Below the pieces are notes generated by a model, which saw only the letters and a list, made by a program, of their open reading frames with translations, did no database searches and was not told the origin of the DNA. A stretch of 64,000 nt of DNA, taken from contig OX637334.1 of assembly GCA_951799405.1 (NCBI GenBank), positions 2,604,001 through 2,668,000 of the forward strand, read 5' to 3'. How positions within the stretch are numbered: position 1 is the stretch's first letter; the number at the start of each line of letters is the position of its first letter. Made by a program: the position numbers and the translations under genes. Positions 52,530-60,510 of this stretch are shown here, one piece after another. The stretch comes from Agapetus fuscipes. Its lineage: Eukaryota; Arthropoda; Insecta; Trichoptera; Glossosomatidae.

Positions 52530-53425
52530 TCAATAAACTCAACTTTCTCGACATAACTACATCAATAGAAGACAATAAATTCATTTTTAAAATTTACAGA
52601 AAAGACACATACACAGACACTATCATACATGCACAGTCAAATCATCCCATTCCACACAAAATGGCGGCATTCAACTCAATGATTCACAGATTATTATCCA
52701 TTCCTCTTACGTCACAAAACTACACTATTGAAGAAAATACTATACTCAACATTGCAATAAACAACGGCTACAACCAAAACACAATTAAAAATATTATTAA
52801 AAAGAAGAAAAGAACATTCACCATTCAAAAATACATCTATTATAAAGTGCCTGAAAACGGTGAAGAGACGAAACCATGGAGAAGGATTTTATACACAGGG
52901 AAGCTCACAACAGACCTTGTAAAGATATGTAAAAAAGACAATTTTAAAGCAGCATTTTACACTAGCTCTAATATTAAAAAGTACATCCTTAATAACAAAT
53001 CAAAACTGCCGCAAAAAGACTACAGTGGAGTTTACAAAATAAAATGTAATGATTGCGATATGTTCTACATTGGCCAATCAGGTAGAAAAATAGCTGAAAG
53101 GTTTATGGAGCATAAAAAAGCAATCAAAAACGTTTTGATTCACTCTGAAATAGGAGAACACGCGAGAGAAAAAGGACACAGTTTTAATATAGATAATTTA
53201 GAATTAATAAATAGCTGCCAAAAAGGGAGAAAGTTGGACATATTAGAAATATTAGAAATAAATAAACATAGAAATAAAAGTAATATGCTAAATATTCAAC
53301 TTCCCGCCATTACGTCTCCTCTCCTAACAATATTAGCTCCGCCCCAAAACTCACCATCTCCCTCCCACATACCTACCTTGCTACCCCCTCCCTTACCACC
53401 AATAGATCCCACACCCATGTCTTAA
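52530..53425 (+). CDS. Penelope-like ORF: RT tail plus GIY-YIG endonuclease
   Basis: The frame is open from about 52530, before the first ATG (52661). It reads KLNFLDITTSIEDNKFIFK, then IYRKDTYTDTIIHAQ, SNHPIPHKMAAFNSMIHRLL: the end of the Penelope RT domain and linker. At about 53020-53200 is the GIY-YIG endonuclease: GVYKIKCNDCDMFYIGQSGR with the inserted CxxC typical of Penelope enzymes, then the Arg/Glu region AERFMEHKKAIKN and EIGEHAREKGHSF. The C-terminus is Pro/Ser-rich. The RT catalytic core is missing. No stops in the remaining 295 codons. Confidence 0.88.
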
Positions 53426-53452
53426 TTTTTAAGTTTGATTTTAGTAATTGTT

Positions 53453-53492
53453 GTTACCCGATGATGGAAGGTATTCCGAAAACGTTTGTAAC
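53453..53492 (+). ncRNA. Hammerhead-like motif, right arm of Penelope-like element
   Basis: Stem I GTTAC (53453-53457) pairs with GTAAC (53488-53492). CCGATGA (53458-53464) stands where CTGANGA is expected (one change), then a one-base insertion, stem II GGAA/TTCC with loop GGTA, GAAA (53478-53481), and a short self-complementary ACGT. Penelope-like elements are known to carry hammerhead ribozymes in terminal repeats. Activity is doubtful with the altered core. Confidence 0.5.
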
Positions 53493-53589
53493 ATACTCAA
53501 AAACAATAAAAGTGGAATAAAACAAAGTTTTTAATTTCTTTTATTTTTTAATGTTTTATTGAAAAATAATCAATTTTTTAAAAACAGAA

Positions 53590-53627
53590 GCTTCTGAAGA
53601 TGCCTTATTAGGCGAAAACGTTTGAGC
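53590..53627 (+). ncRNA. Hammerhead-like motif, intact core
   Basis: Stem I GCTT (53590-53593) with GAGC (53624-53627, one G-U), core CTGAAGA fitting CTGANGA, one extra T, stem II GCCT/AGGC with loop TATT, GAAA, then ACGTTT. This is the best-preserved core in the window. Confidence 0.55.
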
Positions 53628-53734
53628 AAAAAATGTTTTGGTTTTTTCCAATTGACTTAAAAAAAAACGAAACAAAAGTATTCTTCATTATGAAAAATAT
53701 ATTGTTTTTCTTAAAGCTGTTTTACGCTTTTACT

Positions 53735-54010
53735 TAACTTAGAGGTTGATATGAGGCTAACCACTCATACCGTATGTATAAATCTATAGGTATAGAGTTG
53801 GTTCACTTTGCCAATTTCACCTCCTTTTCAAAAGAAAGCGGCGGAAATTACAGGGCGAATGCTCATTTCTGATTTGGGTTTTTATTTTGTAAGTGTACGG
53901 AATTTGTAAGCGTGAGTTTACACATGGCTACATTGAAAATTAATCTTAAATTAACATTTGACATTTAAAATACATGATAGTTCATATTTCTGCAACTTAC
54001 CTCCAAGTCA
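53735..54010 (+). repeat. Family A repeat, diverged
   Basis: AGGTTGATATGAGGCTAACC, GGTTCACTTTGCCAATTTCA, AAAGCGGCGGAAATTACAGG and TTTCTGCAACTTACC. The tail is degenerate. Confidence 0.7.
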
Positions 54011-54036
54011 GATACAATTTAAATAGAGGTATTATG

Positions 54037-54670
54037 TCCCCTTAGTGCTTGTCTATCTTTTGTCCATCAGAGTTGATTTCACGAGAGCAATATTTGCATG
54101 TGTTTTGTATATATATGTGTATTCCGTAACGTCTATGAACGGCAAGTCCATGCTGCCGAGATGAGAATGCTGAGGTGGGCTGGAGGCGTCACTAGGCTAG
54201 ACCACATAAGGAACGAATACGTGAGGGGTAGCTTTAAGGTTGCCCCAATAACAGACAGGATTAGAGAATCCCAATTCCGGTGGTTCGGCCATGTGATGCG
54301 AAGAGACAATGAACATATTGTCCAAAAAGCCCTCAGCATTCCCACTGGACCAAGAGGCAGAGGCCGTCCAATGGCAACATGGCGGGCCAATATTGAAAAA
54401 TAAATGCAAAAGAGAAACCTGGCAGAGGAGATGAGCCAGGATAGAAAAGTTTGGCGTCTTCGAACAAGGAGGGCCGACCCCAAATGATGGGATAAGGCAA
54501 AGGGAAACAAGAAGAAGAATATTTGCATGTGTATTGGACCAATGTGTCTTATGTAAACTGGAAATTGATTTTAAAACATTTAAATCCGCTCTCACATTAT
54601 CGTGTTTTGCACTTTCATTAAGAGGTCATCTTTGTAACAAATTGTAGACAAGCCAAACAAGCAGTGGGGA
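54037..54670. mobile_element. R3 element interrupted by a LINE
   Basis: The left end GTCCCCTTAGTGCTTGTC is mirrored by the right end GCCAAACAAGCAGTGGGGA followed by GAC. The interior motifs GGACCAATGTGTCTTATG and AGAGGTCATCTTTGTAAC match other R3 copies. A 0.41-kb LINE end with a 15-bp target duplication lies within at 54104-54517. Confidence 0.72.
54104..54517 (+). pseudogene. RTE-type LINE 3' end with 15-bp target duplication
   Basis: The frame reads ERQVHAAEMRMLRWAGGVTR, LDHIRNEYVRGSFKVAPITD, FRWFGHVMRRDNEHIV, RGRGRPMATWRANIEK, a premature TAA, then MQKRNLAEEMSQDRKVWRLR and RRADPK before a stop. This is the classic RTE C-terminus. The 3' tail is GGGAAACAAGAAGAAG. AATATTTGCATGTGT occurs on both sides (54089-54103 and 54518-54532). 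It is a 5'-truncated insertion. Confidence 0.92.
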
Positions 54671-54689
54671 GACAATTGGACAACGCGTT

Positions 54690-55060
54690 GAAAATTTCAT
54701 CAAAGATTCAAAATTCTCTTGATCATTTTAGTCCAAGCTAATCGTCAAAACGCTTACTGCCGTAGCGTCAAAAAATACATGGTCGGCAAACAGAAAAAGA
54801 AGAAGACGAATGGACCCCAAGTGGATTTAGGGGGAGGGGAGGGGGCAGGGGTACCTCGTGGGCTTGGGCCTCCCGCGGTTTCTGGCGCCCGAAGTCCTGT
54901 AGACCTCAAAAGCGCCGGAAACACCTCAAAAATACAGCTCGCTTACAGAATAAGGGATGATAAATGCAACGCAAATAAATACTATTTTAGTCAACATCCA
55001 TTTATTAAATTTCGGATTTCTAATTTTGCGTTACTAATTTACAATTTTTAATCAATTAAA
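54690..55060. other. Stretch without supported feature
   Basis: A GC-richer block (GGATTTAGGGGGAGGGGAGG at 54823) is included; its short frame shows no motif. Confidence 0.4.
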
Positions 55061-55069
55061 AAAAGAGTT

Positions 55070-55262
55070 GGGTGATTGGGTGATCAACGAGTGTGGTATG
55101 AAAGAGAATATAACAATTATGGTACAAAAAATAACAATGAGATGGTTTGGACATCTTGAAAGAATAAATTATGAACGATAAACGGAGATAGTGTACAGAG
55201 AATGTCAGAGAAAAGCGTGAAAGGGGAAAACCGAGGAAGGAATGGATAGACCAAATAGGTAA
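55070..55262 (+). pseudogene. RTE-like LINE C-terminal fragment
   Basis: MRWFGHLERINYER, then a stop and, in another frame, KPRKEWIDQIGKI. These are the RWFGHVERM and RPRK-W-DQI motifs of the same family as 25.2 and 49.3 kb. Badly decayed. Confidence 0.55.
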
Positions 55263-55271
55263 GATTGTTCA

Positions 55272-55526
55272 TGTGAAATTACCTCATTTGAAGTTAGAAA
55301 AGTAAGAACAGTGAAATATGACAGAGGAGTTCTGCACAGAGGATTTGATGAATATAATAAAGTACCAGCGGAAATCAAGCAAACTAGTGACGTAATCAAA
55401 TTTAAGGAGAAAGCTGTCAGGTTCCTACTTGCACAGCGCCTCTGACATAACTGTTTTTGTTTTGACTTGATATCTAATTGTTTAAATTAGCATTATTTTG
55501 CTACAATAAAAAAAAAAAAAAAAAGT
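55272..55526 (+). pseudogene. CR1/Jockey-like LINE C-terminus with poly(A)
   Basis: A 50-codon frame reads RTVKYDRGVLHRGFDEYNKV, PAEIKQTSDVIKFKEKAVRF and LLAQRL before the stop at 55446. The pattern (F-G---YN-LP-EIK------FK-----L) is the C-terminus of CR1/Jockey-type ORF2, as in the 14-kb element. A short UTR and a poly(A) run at 55507-55524 follow. Confidence 0.72.
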
Positions 55527-55549
55527 TAAGGCAAATAAAATCATAAGGT

Positions 55550-55790
55550 ATGAGACATTCATTTTTGTTTTTAAAAAAAACTAATTTTTGATTAAAACGT
55601 TGTTTTATTTTCACTCATGATATTGATTTTATTTGAATTACAATTTACAAACGTTTTCGACCTATCTGGTCATCTTCAGGTAGGATTACATGTGAAAGTA
55701 AAACAATATTTCAATCAAAAATTAGTTTTTTTAAAAAACATAAATCAATCAACATGAATTTTCACAGTGTTAATACACAAACCATAAAAA
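55550..55790. mobile_element. Penelope-derived foldback element B
   Basis: AAAACTAATTTTTGATTAAA then ACGTTGTTTTATTTTCACTC on the left is mirrored on the right (GTGAAAGTAAAACAATATTT, CAATCAAAAATTAGTTTT). The loop contains a minus-strand hammerhead-like motif. The end carries GAATTTTCACAGTGTTAATA and CACAAACC. No ORF. Confidence 0.7.
55645..55684 (-). ncRNA. Hammerhead-like motif in foldback B
   Basis: Minus strand: CTAC, CTGAAGA core, T, stem II GACC/GGTC, GAAA, ACGTTT, GTAA. Stem I pairs for about three bases only (TAC/GTA). Confidence 0.45.
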
Positions 55791-55924
55791 ATATATATAG
55801 ATATGAGACACTTTCATTGCATTGTTCAAATATTAACATTGTACAAAACAAGAAACCTATAATCTATAATGTATAAACTAAGTTGCAAAGGTATATAAAA
55901 ATTTAAAATTCATATAAATATTTA

Positions 55925-56275
55925 AAAATATAAATGGTAAAACATTGTTTTAATTCACTTTATTTTATTTGTCTATGCTCGAATATTTTTGCCTAATGAG
56001 GCATCTTCAAGAGCAGAATGGTTACAAATTTATTTTTATAAAATAATTTTCAAAACAATTTTTTTTCCAAAACAAAAGCAAAATTCATAGATATTTTTTT
56101 TTTTTTTAACACAAATGTAAGATTCAAAAATGCATTATTGTTTCTTGAAGATGCCTCATAAGGCGAAAATATTCGAGAATAAACAAATAAAATAAAGTGA
56201 ATTAAAACAATGTTTTACCATTTATATTTTTAAATATTTATAAAAATGGACTTTCACTGTGTTAACAGATCAACA
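55925..56275. mobile_element. Penelope-derived foldback element C
   Basis: The left arm (TTTAAAAATATAAATGGTAA, AACATTGTTTTAATTCACTT, TATTTTATTTGT) is mirrored at 56176-56232. Each arm ends inward in a hammerhead-like motif: minus strand 55977-56014 (TTGAAGA, GCCT/AGGC) and plus strand 56141-56180 (TTGAAGA, GCCT/AGGC, GAAA). The distal tail is ACTTTCACTGTGTTAACAG. There is no ORF in the 120-base centre. Confidence 0.72.
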
Positions 56276-56279
56276 CTAA

Positions 56280-56631
56280 ACAATATTATTTAAAATTCAA
56301 ATTACTTAAATGCATGCCCACAAACAAACACGGCTAAGTTTTCATTTCCAAATGATGCATTACAAATTAAAATCCAAACCTCAAATGAACATAAGCCCTG
56401 CATATTTTGCCATCCTTCCCTGAAACAGGGGTGACATCGCCAAAGTGAACCATTATGTACAGTATGGACGGTCAGCCTCACACCAACCTATAACTCAAGG
56501 AATACAAATAATAAATAACAATCAGGTATATAAAAACAACATAACTTCAAAAAAAGTGAATACATAATATATAAATAACATGAAATTATGAATGAACAAG
56601 CCGCTAAAATTACAAATCGACATTACAGATT
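56280..56631 (-). mobile_element. LINE 3' end with family A 3' UTR
   Basis: Minus strand: A-rich UTR spacer from 56631, then family A with TATAGGTTGGTGTGAGGC, GCCAAAGT variant and GCATGCATTTAAG. The 5' break falls at the CAGATT just before the usual stop-codon region and joins 5S-like DNA directly. Confidence 0.7.
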
Positions 56632-56733
56632 GCCAGCAACTCTACCATGTTGAAAGCACCGGTTCTCGTGCGATCATTGGGCGCGGATAGCGCTTGGATG
56701 GGTGACCGCTTGAGAACACCGCGTGTCGTTGGC
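56632..56733 (+). pseudogene. 5S rRNA-derived sequence, internally deleted
   Basis: Starts GCCAGCAACTCTACCATGTT, continues GAAAGCACCGGTTCTCGTGC, GATCATTGGGCGCGG, CTTGGATGGGTGACCGCTTG and ends AACACCGCGTGTCGTTGGC, following 5S rRNA from end to end. About 17 bases around the AAGTTAAGC box A region are missing, so it should not be a functional gene. A tRNA-headed SINE follows after six bases. Confidence 0.8.
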
Positions 56734-56738
56734 ATTTC

Positions 56739-56945
56739 TTGGACCGGCCGGTATAGTCCAGTGGCAACACTTCGGACTCGTAAATGGAAGGTTGTGGATT
56801 CGAATCCCGGCGGAGCACAAAAAATATACCAAAAATGTTGGGTTGAATAATTCATAAAAAAAACACCTTTACCAAAGACCGGTCACTAAAACAGGTCCAC
56901 CCAGCCTTACAGCAACTGGGTCTTGTAGCGACACCCAAGCTCGTA
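56739..56945 (+). repeat. SINE S1, 5' two thirds
   Basis: Head TATAGTCCAGTGGCAACAC and GGTTGTGGATTCGAATCCC, body with CCAAAGACCGGTCAC and TTACAGCAACTGGGTCTTG. A deletion removes the GAGAATTGGCGC part, and the 3' end is lost. Adjoins the 5S-derived sequence. Confidence 0.8.
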
Positions 56946-57255
56946 AACCCCCCTGCGGCACTACAACAAGTGTCATAGACTCATAGAGTCTCTGAAATCT
57001 ATGGAGTCTCCCGCACAGGATTTATTTAAAAAAAAATGTTGTAGAATTTTTTAATATCAAAAATGTGGATTCAAAAGCCCTGTTCGCAATGCCTGTTTGG
57101 TACATTCCCAGACGATCATCGTCTTTTATATGAATTTGATAAAAATACAGCGTGGAATTCATCTATTTAACAATATAAATTTATTGTTTGACAGGTAGGC
57201 ACTTCTCCCATTCACTAACCCAAGTAAAAAACTTAGAACGAGCGTTTTACAAAAA

Positions 57256-57309
57256 TATGTAGGGTAACTAAAACCCTCACTGCGAGCGCTGTTTTAGTTA
57301 CCCTACATA
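57256..57309. repeat. Perfect 19-bp hairpin
   Basis: TATGTAGGGTAACTAAAAC (57256-57274) and GTTTTAGTTACCCTACATA (57291-57309) are exact complements around a 16-base loop that includes GCGAGCGCT. Related to 12988-13026. Confidence 0.85.
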
Positions 57310-57910
57310 ATTTTGGTAACCTGGAGTTCGGTTGCAGGGCGCCAAGCAATGCAACCATATTAAGGTATCATTGTTATAAAGGGAGATTTATTGTAAAAAG
57401 AGAAGCCGACAATACAAATAAATAAATATAAAGAAAAAAATATCATAATGCTTTTCATGAAATTTTAATTTAAACGGCTTTTTAAAATAATACACAGTGA
57501 TCTTTAAGTGACCAAAAAATGTCTATAATTGAGTGGATATTTGTATGAAGTAGATGTCTATAGAAGGTCACGTATTGCACACCCTGCGTGAGATTTTAGA
57601 ATAAAAGTTACAATTCTTATTATGGCATTCTATTTCAATAATAATTGATAGATTTTCTGCTTTCATTTAGGTATCAAAGAAAAAGCTTTCTCTGTAGTTG
57701 TCGTCTTTTGATCTTTATAAGTGTTACCAGAAAGGTTGATAATTAACTCCTTGAGGAACAAGTGAAAAATCTCTTCCAATAAAGAGATAATGCTACTAAG
57801 TTACACATGTAGTGTAATTTCTTGTCTTTGGAGATTGGAGATGAACATGATCGATAAATAAAGGATTTCGCACCTACAATTTTAAAAGCATCTTTATTAC
57901 AGATTAAGAC
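57310..57910. other. Stretch without recognisable feature
   Basis: Only a faint S2 end (GTTACACATGTAGTGTAATT) near 57800 is seen. Confidence 0.4.
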
Positions 57911-57912
57911 AT

Positions 57913-58143
57913 TCCTTGACTTATAGGTTGGTATGAGACTGACCACACATACTGTAAGCAATGGTTTACTTTATTAACGTCACCCCTGTTTCAGGGAAGG
58001 TCGTTAAAAGCTGCTGGGTTTACGTTCATTTGAGGTGTGGTTTTAATTTGTAAGTACACATTCAGCATTTGTAAGCGCGAGCTTACACGTGTCTGTTTGT
58101 GGGCATGCATTTGATTTGAGTTTTGAATGTTATGTAGTACACC
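57913..58143 (+). repeat. Family A repeat
   Basis: Begins at TTCCTTGACTTATAGGTTGG; CACCCCTGTTTCAGGGAAGG, GCATTTGTAAGCGCGAGC and GTCTGTTTGTGGGCATGC follow. The tail is lost. Confidence 0.82.
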
Positions 58144-58146
58144 TTT

Positions 58147-58435
58147 GGGGCCGTCCATAAATTACGTCATCGATTTTGGCCGATTTTCGACCCCCCCTCC
58201 CCTTACAATCATCTTATAGTCATTATCTAATGACCCCCCCCTCCTCCTCTTGCTGTAATAATGGATGAGCTTAATAATTAATAATGTTATATTACTTACA
58301 TAATATTTTGTATATGTGTAGAAATTGGTATTTACAAGAACGACGTCACTTTTGGTACTCGTACATCATTTGCCATCATCCGCAGACCAGACTCCCCCCC
58401 CCTTAATGCGAATGACGTAATATATGGACAGCCCC
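58147..58435. mobile_element. MITE with 24-bp inverted ends
   Basis: The left end GGGGCCGTCCATAAATTACG is mirrored by CGTAATATATGGACAGCCCC at the right with two or three mismatches. TTT stands directly outside both ends. The interior has C-runs and no ORF. Confidence 0.82.
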
Positions 58436-58494
58436 TTTGCCCCTTTTCTTAGGTTCTAGATTAGAGTTATATATTATACGTATTTTCGACCTGC

Positions 58495-58615
58495 TTACAT
58501 CATTTTGCCCTCTTGAAAATTTGTGAAAACAAAACTGTGCATTTTAAAAAAAAGTATTACCTCCTCATAAAAATATAATTTATTCACTGTGTAAAAACAC
58601 TAACCCTAGAAAATT
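58495..58615 (+). repeat. Penelope-type terminal remnant
   Basis: CATTTTGCCCTCTTGAAAAT and the tail TTATTCACTGTGTAAAAACA followed by CTAACCC resemble the ends of the foldback elements. No inverted arm is visible. Confidence 0.35.
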
Positions 58616-58624
58616 GATTATTTT

Positions 58625-59262
58625 ATCTATAATAATCTATAATCTACGTTGCAAGGATATATTCATTCAAAGCTCTCAGATGTATGCCCACAAACAAACA
58701 CGTGTAGTTCGCGCTTACAAATGCTGATTGTGTACTTACAAATAAAATCCAAACCTCAAATGAACATAAGCCCTGCAACTCTTGCCGACATGCCCTGAAA
58801 CAGGGGTGACATTGGCAAAGTGAACCATTGTTTACAGTATGGGTGGTCAGCTTCATACCAACCTATAAGTCAAGGAATACGAGTAATAAATAACATTTAA
58901 GTATAAAAAAAACAACAAAATCTTAAAAATAAATCTTTACAAAAAAAGTCAAAAATTTATTATGCAAAAAATGTAGCAAACTAATAAACCAACATTACAA
59001 ATCAGCATTGCAGATTAGCCGCCACTTCTTCCTGTCCTTGCATACTTCTTTCATTTCATCCAGAGTCATAACCTTTTTCATACAAGTTCTCCTTTTATTA
59101 TGACTCTGGATATCCCATTCACTCGCTATTTCGAAAATTTGGTCCATCCATACCTTTCTCGGTCTTCCTCTTCCACGACATCCATCAATTCTTGCAGCAT
59201 ACACTTTCTTCGTCAGTCTTTCCTCATTCATTCTCTCTAAATGTCCAAATCATTTTCTAAAA
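58625..59262 (-). mobile_element. LINE 3' end, best copy: C-terminal codons plus family A
   Basis: Minus strand 59262-58995: FGHLERMNEERLTKKVYAAR, then GRGRPRKVWMDQIFEIASEW, DIQSHNKRRTCMKKV and DEMKEVCKDRKKWRLIC before the stop at 58995. The residue before FGH is a stop where the family has Trp. An A-rich UTR and a complete family A copy with AGATTATAG tail follow down to 58625. This copy defines family A as the 3' UTR of an RTE-like LINE. Confidence 0.85.
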
Positions 59263-59264
59263 CA

Positions 59265-59850
59265 ATTTTACAAATCCGAAATACACGCGAGTCAATTTTT
59301 CTCAATGCAGGATAACGGAACGTTTAACATTCTTAAAAAAAAAATGGCACGCGTTCACTTGATGCCAACAATTACATACATTTACAACAGATTCGTCTCA
59401 CCCATCATTACACCGGAGCGTAGATAATCCACGAATCAAAATAGAAACTTGTGACTTATTTGTGACTCAATTGTTCCCGAAATTTCTGACTTCTTTACAA
59501 TCAGATTTGTTCCAAGCAATAGGTGCCAAAAGTATACCTGACAATGGCGTCAAAAACTTCATTCATCTCTTGCATTTTTTTTATTCAGAAAAACTCAAAA
59601 GGACTTATTATTTGAGAGGGCCCTTTTGTTGTGCGCTTCAAGCACATATCGCAAAGGTATTTTTGGTTGTATTGTTGTAAAGATTTCGGCTTGTTTCTGT
59701 ACAAAACGCCCCTTTATCTTTGTGAGGCGTTCTTGGTGTGAGAATAGACAACTAAGTAACTACTAACTAGGAGTGATCTGTCAGGATGGAGATGTCAGCG
59801 GATGCTTGTGAGACCACCAAGCTATTTGAGAAAAATGTGGCAACAAATTA
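59265..59850. other. Stretch without supported feature
   Basis: The 72-codon frame at 59462-59680 has no recognisable motif. Confidence 0.4.
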
Positions 59851-59854
59851 TCCT

Positions 59855-59962
59855 AAAATCTTCCCCGAAACATAAGCAATGCTTACTTTGGGGAGTATTT
59901 ATTGTACTTAGATTTTTGATAATAGTGTTGTGTACTTTTTGATAAAAAACAATAAAGGCCAA
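59855..59962 (+). mobile_element. LINE 3' UTR fragment with stem-loop
   Basis: TTCCCCGAAACATAAGC and TGCTTACTTTGGGGAGTATT form the stem seen inverted at 35.94 kb, followed by the same TTATTGTA and AACAATAAAGGCC end. Confidence 0.6.
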
Positions 59963-60127
59963 TTTGGCCAATTGGCCAATTTGTATTTAGCGCCGTTTAG
60001 TGGTACTAGCCACCCCAAGAGCACTTACATTTTTTTTTTATCAAATGTGAATTACAGTGCTGATTTATAATGCTCTTGGTTGAGATTTTCGTATTCCCAG
60101 ATCTAGCGAGCCATAAACGTAAACGCA

Positions 60128-60262
60128 ACTAAGCTACACATATAGATTATAGTGTAACTTCTTGCCTGCGTTATCCTCAAAGGGTTCGCATGTGGCGATT
60201 CGGGACCTATTTTTTTACGAGAGAATAGGCCAGCCTCACACCAACCACTTCAGTGGAAAGGG
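60128..60262 (-). repeat. SINE S2, 3' part
   Basis: Minus strand: CACTGAAGTGGTTGGTGTGA, CGCCACATGCGAACCC and AGAAGTTACACTATAATC to the end. Confidence 0.62.
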
Positions 60263-60296
60263 AGAAATTGCGAAGATATATTACATTATTTTATCA

Positions 60297-60510
60297 TTCC
60301 TTGACTCATAGGTTGGTATGAGGTTGAACCCCCGTGCTGTAAAATCGGTTCACTTTTGCCAATGCCACCACGGTTTCAGGGTTGCAAGGTTTATTTGCAA
60401 GGGCACATGCAGAATGTGTAGGCGCGAACCTACATGTGCCTGTCTGTGGGCATGCATTTAATATGAGCCTTAAATGTTAACATATCTTTGCAGCTTAGAT
60501 TATAGGTAAT
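60297..60510 (+). repeat. Family A repeat, shortened
   Basis: Starts at TTCCTTGACTCATAGGTTGG. The middle is deleted between CACGGTTTCAGGG and GTTGCAAGG. The end CATATCTTTGCAGCTTAGAT is intact. Confidence 0.78.

Larger units (their letters stand above)
52385..53640. mobile_element. Penelope-like element copy with inverted terminal arms
   Basis: The left arm (52398-52528) and right arm (53462-53584) are inverted copies over about 120 bases, including GGAATACCTTCCATC versus GATGGAAGGTATTCC and TTTTATTCCACTTTTATTG versus its complement. Between them is a 5'-truncated GIY-YIG ORF. The tail motif (GAAACACTGTGGAAATTC, inverted) lies at the far left. Penelope-like elements are known for terminal repeats in direct or inverted arrangement. 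A second terminal-repeat fragment with a ribozyme-like motif follows at 53581-53640. Confidence 0.85.

Noticed and set aside
54719..55051. 110-codon frame with a Gly-rich stretch as a host exon
   Set aside because: No domain, no splice context and low-complexity composition; flanked by transposon ends.
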